Source: Cadophora sp. MPI-SDFR-AT-0126
Lineage: Eukaryota; Ascomycota; Leotiomycetes; Helotiales; Ploettnerulaceae
Length of the DNA stretch: 64,000 nucleotides
Assembly (NCBI GenBank): GCA_020747065.1
Contig: JAGMVK010000012.1
Span: forward strand, 1,488,001-1,552,000
Reading direction: 5' to 3'
Under the pieces are notes generated by a model. That model was not told where the DNA came from, made no database searches, and saw only the letters and a list, made by a program, of their open reading frames with translations. A program made the translations under genes and the position numbers. The number at the start of each line of letters is the position of its first letter. The stretch's first letter is position 1. Shown in pieces: positions 48,252-60,453 of the stretch.

Positions 48252-49172
48252 GGTAAGGGTGGAGGGTGGAAGGGAGAGAGAAAGTGAGAGTTTTGGTGGT
48301 GTTGGATGGATGGATGGATGTGGATGAGATATCTATGTAAGGTTGTTGTCGTTCCGGGGAGAGGCTAACCGAGGATCCACGCTATTAAACCGATCTCAAT
48401 ATGTGTCTCGAATGACTTACACGATGAAAAGGTGAGGAACAAGAGAATTACTTTAGATCTGAAGGCCGAAGAGGTCTTCTTGTCTTTATACATTCCCTTC
48501 CGGGATATAGTCACGTTGCACATGCTTTCTGTAGTACCTCCCCGATTTAGATTGGTTGCGAGGGGGATTTCCTGCCAACCCCACACCCCACTTCCGTCTC
48601 ACAAGATCTTATTGTGGACTCTCCAAGGCTAATCTATCACATGCAATAATACACACAAATTAAGTCGGAGCCCGGGAGGCGTCTTTGTTTACTCATCTTC
48701 TCGGAAGGTCGTAAGCGTTCTCATTGTTTTTGTTTTTGTTTCGTTACCTGTGCCCCTGAAGTGGGTACGGAATTCGCTTGTTCTCAGGGGCTGGCTCGGG
48801 GTTCGGCATAGATTCGCTAAAAGGCTGATGACTCAGTCGTTTCGTCAAGCTCTCCCACCTTTGGTTCGTAAAGCTGTTGACAGTTCACGACTTAAGAGTT
48901 TGAAGCAAAACCGATTCCCTCCAATTCAAGTAACGTTTTGCGCTGAATTTCATTGCTTATCGGGCACCCGCATCGAGGAATTATTCAAGGAAGCCAAATT
49001 ACAACTCCGCCAGAAGTCAGGATCTCCCTCAGCACAGTACTTCAAATCGGACCTCAACCAAGCTTTCCAGATCCCAGACCCTCCTCTCGCCTAGCCAAAT
49101 AAACAAACGTTTCCCCCTTATCCAATCTCTCCACTCATCGAACCCCCAACGTCACCATCCACCCCCCAGGAA
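48252..49172. other. Divergent upstream region of glyoxalase and GNAT genes
   Basis: About 920 bp. A frame at 48750-49094 was considered, but it begins at a non-ATG codon, has no domain and ends just before the GNAT start, so it is not called. The 80 bases before 49173 are pyrimidine-rich, as in fungal promoters. Confidence 0.5.
48304..48320. repeat. Short GGAT microsatellite
   Basis: Four tandem GGAT units just upstream of the glyoxalase start, within its probable 5' region. Confidence 0.7.
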
Positions 49173-50441
49173 ATGACCACCTCCTTTCCAAGCCCAGTCC
49201 CAGCCCCAGGTCACACACCCACACCATCCGCAACCGTCCTCCTCATTCCATGGGATCCCGACTCACCAGCTCACATTGAGAGGATGTATGAGCAAAGAGT
49301 AGCGTGTGGATGGAAAGCTAGCCAGGTTGAGAGTTGGAGGGAATTGCAAAGGAGTGGGAAGTTTACGTTGCAGTGGGTTGTGAGTTGTTCAATTTTTTTC
49401 TTCTCATTGGTCTGGTTTCGATTGCATTTCTCCTTTATTATGGCATATCAGCTTCAATTTATGTTTCACTACGGATTGGGGCTTGGAAGTTTGGAGGGAC
49501 TGCTGGTTTCGAGATCCGGAGTGAGCAAGGCGTACTCAAATCGCCTCCACATGATCTCAGTGAGATTTTCCTGCCCAGCTGATCAAATCTACACATATCC
49601 ACATCCACGCCTCCCCTTCTCACCCCAAATCTCAAACACTCAACTCAACCCAAACTCCTCACCTACTAACCTCACCCCGTGTTCACCCACCTAGGTCCTC
49701 TCCCCCACCACCGACCCATCATCCTCTTACAATTCCAAAATCCAAAAACACACCACCGCCTACCCCAAGCAATCCACGCCTCTCCTCGACACGGCGACAT
49801 CTCTCGGCGGCAAACCAAGGCTCGCAACCGATATTACGGGAAGGGAGTTTATGCCTGTGGGTCATATATCGTTGAATACTGAGTATGAGGAGCCAGATTT
49901 CGTTGAGCCTGAGGAGGGGTGCGTATTTTGACTTTCCTTAACTTTTCTTTGTGCTTCTTTCTTTCCTTTTCTAGCATTCTATTTCCTCTTCTCCCTCTCG
50001 CATGACTCTCTCCTCCTGCCCCCCCAACAATCCTCCTTCTCTCACCCTCTCCTACTTTTCACAATTCAATCTGATCAAACCCAACAAACTAACCTCCTCT
50101 CCCTTAACCACAGACTCTACTTCATAGCCACCTTCTGGATCTCCCCTCCCCTCCAAAGTCTCGGCCTCGGCCGCGCCTCCATGGACGCCGTCGAGGCCAT
50201 GGCAACCAACCCACCGCTCAACGCGCGCGTCCTAGCGCTCAGCACCGTCGCTAACGAGTATGAGGGCAAGGCTGAGAGGTGGGCGGCGTTGGGACGCGAG
50301 CCGCCGAAGCTGTCGAATCAGGATTGGTATGCAAGGAGAGGGTACGAGGTTTTTAAAAGAGTGGAGGAGAAGTGGAGTGAGAAGGATGAGATGGGGAAGG
50401 AGTGGTGGTTTGCGGGGGTTTTTATGAGGAAGGAGATTTAG
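49173..50441 (+). CDS. GNAT-family N-acetyltransferase-like protein
   Basis: Three exons (49173-49379, 49695-49918, 50114-50441) total 759 nt, 252 residues. The long first intron (315 nt, GTGAGT...CCTAG) and a second of 195 nt (GTGCGT...CACAG) keep frame. The acetyl-CoA motif is recognisable in exon 3 as ISPPLQSLGLGRASMDAVEAM (Q158-x-x-G-x-G), with YARRGYEVF near the end, typical of the last strand and helix of the GNAT fold. The substrate is unknown; small-molecule and protein acetyltransferases share this fold. No signal peptide, so probably cytosolic or nuclear. Confidence 0.85.
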
Positions 50442-51105
50442 TAGGGGGTTTTGGATGGGAGAGGGGTGGGGGAATAGTGGAGAGGCAGGGGAGGGAATGG
50501 GAGGGTGTGGGAAGGTGTGGGTCGGGAAGGTATAAGAGGGGAAGGGGGAGTTGATTAGATGTGGATTAGAAGTAGACGTGCTTTGGGTGAAATGATTAGA
50601 CGGAGGAGACTGGAATAAAGATATTGGAATGTTTAGAATGTATTAGAACGGGCTCGATAGAGGATCACTTGGGCGAGAAGAAGGGAAAATGACGAGTCGT
50701 GCGTGGAAGTGGTAAGTGATAACAAGAAAAGGATCCAAGGGCACGAGAGATATCAGTAGAGCTATGACAAAGGGAGCTCACAACGGTATCGTGCCATTCG
50801 TATATTTTAGACCGTGGAGTCTGTCATATGAGTTTGCTATTTATGCTCCATCTACCTTTCGCCTAGCTAAGGGATGAGCACATAAAAATATGTTCTCCAT
50901 TTTCCATGCAGAGAATCAGAAAGAAGCCTTGTGATGCGAAGAATATTTTCCGCTCCCTAGCGCCATGGAGAGAGACCTGCATGTAATTGCTGAGAAGCTG
51001 CAACGTTCATTCATTCAGCAAATGAAATGTGTTGATGTTGGTACAGATACGAGAAAGTCGATGTTTTTACCGAGCCGATGGAGTCAGCTAGGATGTTGTT
51101 CTCCT
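50442..51105. other. Convergent intergenic region
   Basis: 664 bp between the GNAT stop and the PARP stop. It starts with a purine-rich G/GA stretch (50,440-50,560), the probable 3' untranslated region. A frame at 50965-51180 overlaps the PARP end antisense and is rejected. Confidence 0.5.
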
Positions 51106-53401
51106 TTACATTCGAACTCGCAAGAGGTATCGGAGACGGACTTGAGCGACATCGTAGGTGATGTACTCGTTATAAAATAAATAGGCGTTAGGGACACCAG
51201 TGTGATCTGGTGGAGTGGTGACATCGGGCTGCAAAGATACATCAAAAGTGTGTCATGACAAGGAGACGTGAAACCTACCATCTTGACGCCTTTCAAAGAA
51301 GGGTGCACTACCTCAGCATCCTTCCAAACTTTTGGTCCAGTCATACCCATTCCCCAACTAGTCTCCAGTCAGTAGCTGATTCTAATCAATGGATTAAGCA
51401 AGGCCATATCAAACTTACGTTGAGAACATTCCTTTGGCTTTGGCATCCTCACCCGCCGAGTAAGATGCGTCTGTGAGTTCTTGCTTCGGGTCACCAAGTT
51501 CAGCTTCACAAAGAAGCAATAGAACATGGCCATTGGAGATGTGAGAGCAGCAGTAGTTGGCTGACTTCGAAGACATGTCTGCCAAGTAGATGCCCTTCCC
51601 AAACATATAGCCAGAGACTGGGGCTTCTGGAGGGGCGATTCGGAGACCTTGACTCAAGATTCCGCCAAAGTTGGTGGTACGAGATCCATGCCAGAGCAAT
51701 CGTCTGTCCTTTGGAGGTCCTGCATATGGGCTCTTATCAAATCTGTCCTTCTCTCCGTTGCGCTCGATACGGAAGATCTGGTCGACATGATAGTTGGCGT
51801 TGTGGGTGGCACCTCTTGTCTCGACAAGGTAGTTCTTGAGCTCAATGAACTCAGTACTGTCTCTCTTTAATGGAGTCATTTCTTCCAATCCTAGGCCACG
51901 AAATTGTCGATCCAGAGCATTGATTTTCTCGGCATCCTTGGGTTCCTTCTTCATGAGGTTCGCGGTATCCTTCATGTCACTTAGTGAATCGAGCAATTCA
52001 ACTTCACGGTTCAGCATGTCTTGGTTGTTGATGATAGGTGGGCGGTTTCGTCCAAAGGCATGAGGTATGTAGGAGTAGAAGGAGTTTGAGAGCATCTCGA
52101 TTGCGGACTGGTAGTCTGTTGAGTACTCTGACTGAGCAAGTGACTGGTCATTCATTAGGTCTGAAAGGTCCTTCAAGGCCTGGTAACCTTTGACAATGGT
52201 ACTCTTGGCCAGCTTTCCCAAGGGCATCTTGTTGACATCGTAGTTGAGGTCCACCATGGTCGCAGCAAAGTATTGTTGGTTGAAGATGAGTTCCATGAGA
52301 TCTTGAACCGCGACTTGCAACTTCGATTCTGGCGCTGCTTCTTTGTCCTCGGACTCGGCCTTGACCTTGGGTTCGGTCTCCTCATCATCTGTGTCTTCAG
52401 TGTAACTTCGCTCAATGAATGTGTACTTTCCGTTTTTTGGCTTTTCAGCTCGATTAGCCCAAGAGAGCCCGCTCTTGGATTTGAACTTGCTGTCGAATTC
52501 GCGAAGGGCATCGTTCAGAGTACCATTACCCAGCATCTTACTCTGACCTCTGTCTCCGACTCTGCCCCAACGGGTCCATGTTTTGTAATCACCGTTGTCA
52601 TGAAGGAGCTGGTGATGTTAGAAGAGTCAATATCCGAGTTGCGTTACTTACCTGAATACGATAGAATTTGTTGTTATTATGACCTGCATTGGTTTGGTTC
52701 AGGGATGCATCGTAGATGACTTTATCATCATCAATGTAGACCTGGTAGTGAGTAAGACCGCAAACCTCGTCAACGGGAATCTTGAGGTAAGACAATGTTG
52801 CAACATTGGTCTTGTCCTCAACGGCTGTGTACTTTAGCTTCGACTCGTCAATTTTTCTCGCTGCAGGCTTCGAACCTTGAGAGGCCTCTCCATCGGATTC
52901 AATGGCACCGGCAGGCTTGGTGACTTTCTTGACTTGAGGCTTGTCCTCATCTTCCTCGTCGTCATGATCGACGACAGCAGCTGCACGCTTCTTGGTTGCC
53001 TTTCCCTTGCCCTTGCCGTTGCCGTTGGTTTGACTGTTGGTTGCTGGCGGAGCGGCTGAAGGAGTAGCAGATGTTGAGCCACCAAAGCTGTAGTCGGCCT
53101 CATCCATCTTAGTACTTTGATCCAAGCAATCTTCCAACCATGTCATATTGACGATGTGGATGTTCTTTGATTTGGCTTGAGTGACTTTGGTGGAAGGCTT
53201 GGTAAAATCACCTTCAGTTGTCACGAGATGAGTGGTGTCAACGGTGATGGACTTCGCAAGAGTGCCTCCGAGGGGTGTGATGAGTTCCTTGTCGACGGCT
53301 GACTGATTACGGCCGGGAAAGGTACCGCTGAGGGCAATGGAGCATCCCTGCAGAGGAGGGTTGGCTGCCTTTGCAGGGGCAGCTTTCTTCGATGGCGCCA
53401 T
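51106..53401 (-). CDS. Poly(ADP-ribose) polymerase (fungal PARP)
   Basis: Four exons (53401-52652, 52608-51419, 51357-51279, 51228-51106) give 713 residues. Order: BRCT domain (about 10-100), a Lys/Glu/Asp-rich linker with a nuclear-localisation-like KKRAAAV patch (about 135-190), WGR domain (about 195-330, WGRVGDRGQ at 264-272), PARP regulatory domain (about 345-475) and catalytic domain (about 490-713). The H-Y-E catalytic triad is intact (His557, Tyr602, Glu694). It has no zinc fingers, the fungal arrangement. PARPs transfer ADP-ribose chains from NAD+ to nuclear proteins after DNA damage; filamentous-fungal members influence growth, ageing and DNA repair. The start at 53401 (MAPSKK) was chosen because upstream frame is not conserved-looking. 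It lies divergent to the F-box gene. Confidence 0.97.
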
Positions 53402-54120
53402 TGGAAGAAGCCAAGGTGAGATTAGGTGATGTGAGGTATTGTGTATGGACAATTTATGGAGTTGTAGTCTCCTAGACGCGTTGTAAAGAGAGTGATGCAG
53501 TCCCTGGAGATGGAGACGATGGAAAAGAGAGATGGTTTTTGTTGACTTCGCGATGTTGATGGCAAGCCAATACACGTCTAGGCACCAGCTCACGTGAGTC
53601 GAAACGCCTTCCTCCTTTGAGCGTAGCCCCGCTCCTGCTGCCTGCTCTTGGCAGTTCCCGCCTCAACTCTTTCCCAATCGAATCGATTCTCGTCAAGTCA
53701 ATGCTTTCTGAAAACTACTGATTCTGCCGCTTTCGACCCCAAGAGGTTGCATTTTATGGCATCGCGTCATCCATCAAACGAACGAAAATAGAACAGGCAA
53801 CAAACGGTCACATGCTTTCGCGTTTATCCGCTTGAGACTAGAACAATAACCTCGCGATTGTCTGTCTGCTTTACGCGACTTTCTTCTTCATCTTCATCTT
53901 TGCCTTCTTCTTCGTCTCCAGTTCTTCCTGGCTTCTTCCTTCTCCTCTTTGATCCTTGGGCTTCAGTTCTTGTTGTCTTTCACTTTAGACGGTGCTCCTT
54001 TCCCTTGACCTGGCCCATCCCAGCTGGGTAATTCGAGCCCATACAAGCTCTTCCATATCAACAATCTCCTCCAGCAACAACAACAACTCCTCGTGCTCCT
54101 CACGATCCTCGGTCCGCACA
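53402..54120. promoter_or_regulatory. Divergent upstream region of PARP and F-box genes
   Basis: 719 bp without a supported gene. A CTTCTT-rich pyrimidine tract at 53,877-53,965 is a likely promoter or 5' untranslated feature of the F-box gene. Confidence 0.5.
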
Positions 54121-55844
54121 ATGGATATTGAAACCATTCCAATCCGCCCAGCAAACGGCGATATGGTTGCTTCACTTGGAGGCACCATTGCTTCTCAATC
54201 ATCTCCTCTGGCCTCGGTTCCTTTAGAAGTTCTCCTCCACATCAACGGATACCTCACTACTCCCGAGTACGGCAGCCTCCGCCTCACATGCAAGCACATC
54301 GAGGACCAGCTTCATGTTGCTTTCGCCAAGGAGTTCTTCACAAAAAGACAATTCATGTTCACAGAATTCAGCCTACAAGCACTGATCGATATCTCGAGAT
54401 CCAGGTTTGCATCAACCTTGAAACATGTCATCTTCGGCTTGGAGCAACCGTCAACGACTCCCCCCCGTGCTCCCCCTCTGTTTCCATCACAATCTCCTGA
54501 TTTTGTCCGACAAAACTATCTTCTCATGGACTGGCTCAATCATTCATCCTTTCTGGACACTGGACGTAACGTCAGAATGCTCGCTGAAGCTTTCTCAGCT
54601 CTTCCTAATCTCGAGACCATAGGGTTGCGTGATTTCAACTCCAACTCACGCTATCGAGATGCTCCACACAACACCTGGAACAGTAAGTTACCATTGCATC
54701 CCCTCTTTCCATCATCGATCGATCCGAATCGCCATCCCTCAGGATCTAAATGCTCGTGCAAAATCTTCTCATCGCAATTGCTTATTTGACTCACCAGGTT
54801 ATGGCTCAAGGACATATTTCCGAGAAACCGGCAATCAAATGCTGAGTGTATACAACAGACATAACTTTGGTATCGCGGCCTCCTCCGATCACCTTGTGTT
54901 CGTCTATCGTGTCTTCAGAGATATTCTTCTCGGTGCTGGGAGAGCATCTGTTGCCCTGAAACATTTCGAAGTCATTTTGAGGGTTTGCACCCTAGCCGAT
55001 CGAGCTTTCATCATCCCAGAGTATCTAGACCCCATCATCGTGCCGGTTCTGGCCAATCTCCGCACAATCTTCCTGGACTTGAGTTCTGAGTCACCTTGCA
55101 TGCATGTGGAGAAAGACAAAAGGGTGGCTCCGTGTCCCAGTTACTTTTTGATGAAGTTCCTTTCACACACCGTCAATCTGGAGCATCTTCGAATGAATTT
55201 CCGATCGTATCGTGACACAGAGTCCATTCTACCATGGCTCTCACGATCTCCACCATCCATTTCCAACTCTGCTGCTTCAAATTCACCATTTGCAGAACCT
55301 TCTCCGGTGGAATTGAAGAATCTCAGACAACTTGATATCGGTATGATAACCGTCGAGCCTAAGGTCATTCTCGCTATTATTCGCAAACACCAATCGACGC
55401 TGAAAGTCATCAGCCTCCACAAAGTCTCTTTCGTCCAGATGGAACATCTGCCAGCAGATGAGAGAGTCAATCTTTGGGCCAAGTTCTTCAAGGACCTATC
55501 GAAGCTGGACCTCAAACTCAATGGCATCAATATGTCATATCTATCACAACAACAATCATATCGAGAACACTTCCGGCATGTCTCATTCAAGGACACCGCA
55601 GCGAAACATACCAAGAACTGGGCTGGAAACGATAGTCAGAGTGGTTTGAGAGATTTCCAGGCCCTTGTTTTTATTGAGGATCTTCACAAGGACTCGGAAG
55701 TTGAGTCAAATGATGGGAGTGGCGACGAACAGTCAGAAGGTAAGCGCGGCATCCATGCCCTCCCAACATAGCTCGTGCTGATTCACAGATTCCATGGTTG
55801 ACTCAGACCACGAGGATGACGAAGACGGAGATGAAAATGAATGA
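54121..55844 (+). CDS. F-box protein
   Basis: Three exons (54121-54682, 54798-55739, 55789-55844) total 1,560 nt, 519 residues. Residues about 32-70 form an F-box-like motif (SPLASVPLEVLLHINGYLTTPEYGSLRLTCK is split here as SPLASVPLEVLLHI and LTCK), followed by Leu-rich segments (about 300-450) that may bind substrate. The last exon codes for an acidic Asp/Glu tail. F-box proteins link substrates to SCF ubiquitin ligases through Skp1. The target is unknown. Both introns (GTAAGT...CACCAG and GTAAGC...CACAG) are phase 1. ATG 54121 follows a pyrimidine-rich leader. The F-box assignment is by pattern; the Skp1 contact is inferred. Confidence 0.85.
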
Positions 55845-57625
55845 GAGCGTGATCGCAGAGCAATGATTTCTTTCGATGAACTGAGTCATGTACGAATATA
55901 CGATCAACGATCAACGACGACAAAACAGACCCTTGAGCGATGGCGACGAATTACGGGAAGCAAAACCTCCTCCCATCCAAATGAGTTTCCTCTTTGTGTT
56001 TTCCTACCCCCACATTTATGTGAACTTGGCATTTTGTAGATTTAATTGGGATTTGATTGAGCACTATTATGCTTACATGGATTCTGTTGACTTGCCGGAC
56101 GGGCACTTTCCCATGAAGTTCTCACGGGCATATGCTTGGCTCAGCTTAGCAATTTTTCATTTTCGTCCAACCTTGTTCCTTAGTAAAGTGATGAGGCCGC
56201 GGCCAATTTTCTGACGACTTTCCGATGTATTTTCTTACAATCGTTTCTCGCATCCAGCTACCGAGACTCTGGGATATTGTCAAGTGAGGTGCCTTGCTCC
56301 AAGATGAATATACCCTTGCCTTCTGACCCGGGACTCCACATCGTACTCAAAGTCTTGTTCGCGCCATCGCCTGCTTTTACTTCCCCAAATCGAAATCTGC
56401 CTCTGTTTTGGCAGTCTTAAAAGGACTTGACAAGACATGATAAGACAATAGTGCTATGTCAAGAGCTTCGATGGCCAATTTCGTCACCAAGACGTATTGA
56501 ATTGCCACATGTCAACTCATTCTTAGTTCACCCTGCAGACTCGAAATCTCATTTTGCAACTGTTACAAAGCCCGGATTGGGTTACTACCATTTCATGTGC
56601 AGCAATGTTTCCAGCGTCACTTTTTCTTTCCGTTAACTGAATCGGGCCTTCGGCCTGTGTGGAGTCTCTGAATGGTTTAGCATGAGTGATCGGCGAAACT
56701 CGAGACGATCAAGACACAGCTTATTCCATCTCCTCTTCACAAGCCATCCAAGTCGTAAGGCTGAAGTGCGACATCCATTGTACAATGGAACACAACTACC
56801 ATACAAATTACACAAGAAGGATTCCAAACAGCCCATTCTCCCACCAAGCTGAAGAAAGCAATACGCTCCGCCACGACCTTCCCACCATTTCTCGGCGGTG
56901 CAGCGACTGGTTGTACAGGCAGGCGATCGACATTTCTATTCGTTGATCCGGATAATGATATAAGCTTATTTCATCCACGTTCGCTACACCGCGTATCACA
57001 GTGTGATACACCGCTCGCTTCGCTTAGCGCATGCTCTCTTACTTCTTGTGTTTGCTTACCTGCCATGCCCTATCCTGTCCTGTCCTGCCTTGCTCTTCTC
57101 GCGTTTTCATACTTCTTTGTGCGAGGTTGGGTACACGAGTGTGTTCGTTAGCTACAGCAATGAGCGATGAACGGCTAGTGTACGTGTACGTCAGCTGACG
57201 AGCCTTTCGATTGATGGGATTATTGACTTGCAACTTGCACTTTGCTAAGATGGTATAGTGATGTTGAACTTGCATATTCGTTGCACGGGACGGCTTAGCT
57301 GAGGTGTTTTGTGCTGCCGTGTGGTCAAGAGGTGGTTGGTTAGTCCCACGATTTTTGACTTTACGAGCATGTATGTGTTTGGATTATGCTTTAGGTCCGT
57401 ACCACGAACGATATCTTGATATCATGGATGAAGGACGAGAATGATCTTAGATCGCTATGAAGATCACTACCGCATTCTTTCTTAGGTCGTCTTGTGGAGT
57501 CAGGTACAAGATGGCCAATCGCTCTTATATGTAAGTGGTTTCCAGCTGTTCCGACTTTATTGACGAGTCTTAAGGCTACTTCCTCTTCTCATGCACTCCT
57601 AATAGCTCGACAGAAGCATCTCGAA
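55845..57625. other. Gene-poor intergenic region
   Basis: About 1.8 kb. No frame has domain or splice support. A 17-bp inverted repeat lies at 56993-57009, and pyrimidine-rich repeats of CCTGT lie near 57,065. The tail (57,480-57,625) is probably the promoter and 5' untranslated region of the GMC gene. Confidence 0.55.
56993..57009. repeat. 17-bp inverted repeat
   Basis: GTATCACA-G-TGTGATAC, eight-base perfect arms around one base, in a noncoding stretch. It could be a dimeric transcription-factor site or chance. Confidence 0.5.
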
Positions 57626-60202
57626 ATGTTGCACTCCACTCTCTCTTCCTCAGCTGGTCTCGCAGCAACGGCACTCTTGCTCGCAAATCAGATCACTGCT
57701 ACACCGTTGAAGAAACTCGATCGTCAGGTCGTGGAAGATGAATATGATTTCATTATTTGTGGAGGTACGGCCTTCCGTCCCTTGGATCTCAGATTCCCAA
57801 TTTCAGTTCCTTTCCTTCCTTTCTCTCCTGTCCGCTCCCTGCTCTCCTGTTCACTCAATACTTTCAACTTTCGACTCATCTTCAAGGAAATAGAACGCTA
57901 ACACTCATTACAGGCGGAACTGCCGGTCTCGTCGTAGCAAACCGACTCAGCGAGATCAGTGACCAGAAAATCCTCGTGCTGGAAGCTGGACCAGATCCGA
58001 GTATTGTTGCCGCGTATGAGACGCCTGGTGGGAATGAGTTTTTGGGAGGTATGTTTCTTCCCTTTTTGATGCCGAAATACAAACCTTGGAAAATGGACAG
58101 AAGGACTCAGGGCGATGTGAGATTTATACGAGAATTGTGCACATGGCTGATTCATTAGGACAGGCACGGCAATTGACTGGAATTTCTACACTGAAGAGCA
58201 GGATACGCTTGGTGGAAGAGTCTTACCTTATCATCGTAAGCCGTGCCTCCTCTCATTGTATTTGGGCCAGCTGTGAAGTGATGGTCGATGGTCAGGACTA
58301 ATATTTTCCAGGTGGCCGTGGTCTCGGGGGCAGCAGCGTCACAAATGGTCTGTACTACGGCCGCGGCTCAAAAGGCGTCTACGATCAATGGGCCGCTCTC
58401 GGGAATCCTGGTTGGACATGGGACGAAGTTTACCCTCTCTTCGTAAAAGTAAGTCTCACAGTCATCCCCATCCTCTCCATCTTCTGCTGCCAGCACACTA
58501 ACCACACCAAAACAGAGCACACACTTCAACCCTCCAGATCTAAACAACGGCTTCGATCACTCCTACGAAACCTGGGACCCAACAGCCTACTCCAACGGCC
58601 CCCTCGAAATCGGCTTCCAAGGCTACGTGCCCCCCTCAAACGTAGCCTTCATCCAAGCCTGCGCCGCAGCCAACATCCCCATCGTGGAAGACCTCAATAC
58701 CGGCAACAACACCGGCGTCAAACAAGGAACCGGCTGTCTGGATTCGAGGTTCCGCAGGAGCTCGAGCTGGGACAGCTTTGGGAAGCAGGCGAGGAGGAGG
58801 AAGAATTTGGATATTTTGCACTGGGCGCCCGTGCAGAGTTTGCAGTTTGAGACGGGGGATGAGAGGGGTGGAGGTGGGTATGGGAATTGGACGGATGGTG
58901 AACCCAGGGCGAGTGGTGTTGTGTTTATAGATGAGCCGACGGGGAGGGTACATGTTGTGAAGGCGAGGAAGGAGGTTATTGTTTCGATGGGGGCGTTTCA
59001 TTCGCCGCAGTTGTTGATGGTTTCTGTGGGCCCTTCCTTCTCTTTCCCCCAACATATTCTTGCTCCTGTTCATCTGGAATATCAAGAGAAGAAAAGAGAT
59101 ACTAATTAAATGCAGGGCATCGGTCCAGCAGCGACTCTGGAGAAATTTGGCATTACGCCCGTTCTCGTCAACGAGAATGTTGGACAAGGGTAAGTAATCA
59201 TACATCATCCCTTGGCCTACCATCTTTCACTCTCCAAGAAAATGTTTACTCGGAGGAGTAAGTCTAACCACTCATACAGAATGAACGACCACAACGTCTT
59301 CAGCATAATGGCCATCTCTACCCCCCTCGCCTCAACATCCCAAGTAAATAATAACGTCGCCAACCTCATGGCCGCCCAAGAAGCCTTCTACACCAACCTC
59401 ACAGGCCCATACACCGCACCCTCCGGCATCACAAACGGCTTCCAACAACTCTCAAACCAAACACTCATCGACATCGGCGCACAGGCCGTTCTCAACGCCG
59501 GCTTCGTCGATCGTGCACACGTGGAGATTCTTTACGAGAGTATCTTTTACCCGAGCGGAACGGACATTGATTATGTGCCTGAGGGAGATGAGAATTATGT
59601 TAGCTTGACGGTGAGTAGCCTTGTCGCTTTGAGTAGGGGGAATATCACGTTGAGGAGTTCGAGCATGGCTGATGCGCCGGTGATTAATCCGAATGTGAGT
59701 TTCTCTCTCGGTTCTTCTATTTACCCAAACCTGCCTTCACATTCCACTAGTATCTCAATCTCTCTCTCCAACACTCGAAATCTTCTCAATGAGCTTTCAC
59801 TGACAAAAACTCCAGTACTACTCCCACCCCGCCGACCGCGCCATCGCCCTCCACGCCTTCCACACCCTCCGCTCCATCCTGTCTCACCCCTCCCTGGCCC
59901 CTTACATCCTCTCCGAAGTCTCCCCCGGCCCCACCATCAACAGCTCCTCCACGGACGACGAAATCTTCGCCTACATCAAAGCCAACACCATCCCCAACTG
60001 GCACGCCAGCGGCACCAACATCATGCTCCCCAAGGCCGACGGCGGAGTCGTTGACTCTAGGTTGAAAGTTTATGGAATCAAGGGGTTGAGAGTAGTGGAT
60101 TGTAGTGTGATTCCGGTGTTGCCGGATGTTAATATTCAGGGCCCGGTGTTCATGATTGGGGAGAAGGGGGCGGAGGTTGTGAGGGAGGATTGGGGGTTCT
60201 AA
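57626..60202 (+). CDS. Secreted GMC-family FAD oxidoreductase
   Basis: Eight exons (57626-57764, 57914-58048, 58164-58235, 58312-58448, 58516-59025, 59116-59189, 59280-59694, 59816-60202) sum to 1,869 nt, 622 residues, all junctions in frame. A signal peptide of about 25 residues precedes the FAD-binding CGGGTAGLVVANRLSE (residues 45-60). The GMC signature GRGLGGSSVTNG lies in exon 4. The catalytic His is residue 557 (NWHASGT), with Asn600 at the second catalytic position. The family oxidises alcohols, aryl alcohols or sugars with FAD. The closest type could be aryl-alcohol oxidase/dehydrogenase-like, but the substrate is unassigned. Codon 46-49 (GGGT) spans intron 1. No biosynthetic cluster is next to it, so degradation or detoxification of plant or wood aromatics is only a guess. 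Confidence 0.95.
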
Positions 60203-60453
60203 GTTGTTCGCGGGGGAGGGAGGGTGGAAGGGAGGTGGGGGAAAGTGGAAATGTGTGATGAAGTAATGGCTTGTAGCACGATTTATAGGTAGCATATATC
60301 GATATTGCTATTTGAATTACCAAATTTGACTGTTTTGTCTTAATATGTTCACTACTGTATCCCATATATTTCCCAATGCGCTCATTTTCTATTGTTAACT
60401 TTCTCCTCTCCATTGCAGCATCTGTCAGGCTGACAATCTTGACTGAAGCTCCT
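60203..60453. other. Convergent intergenic spacer
   Basis: 251 bp between the GMC stop and the stop of the minus-strand membrane protein. Purine-rich at the start, no signal recognised. Confidence 0.5.

Noticed and set aside
48750..49094. 114-codon frame upstream of the GNAT gene
   Set aside because: Starts at a GTG, has no recognised domain or intron, and lies in a promoter-like region.
38305..60202. A biosynthetic gene cluster around the GMC oxidoreductase, acetyltransferase and DHCR24-like enzyme
   Set aside because: No PKS, NRPS, terpene synthase or pathway regulator is present, and the genes are separated by housekeeping-type genes (PARP, glyoxalase, F-box).
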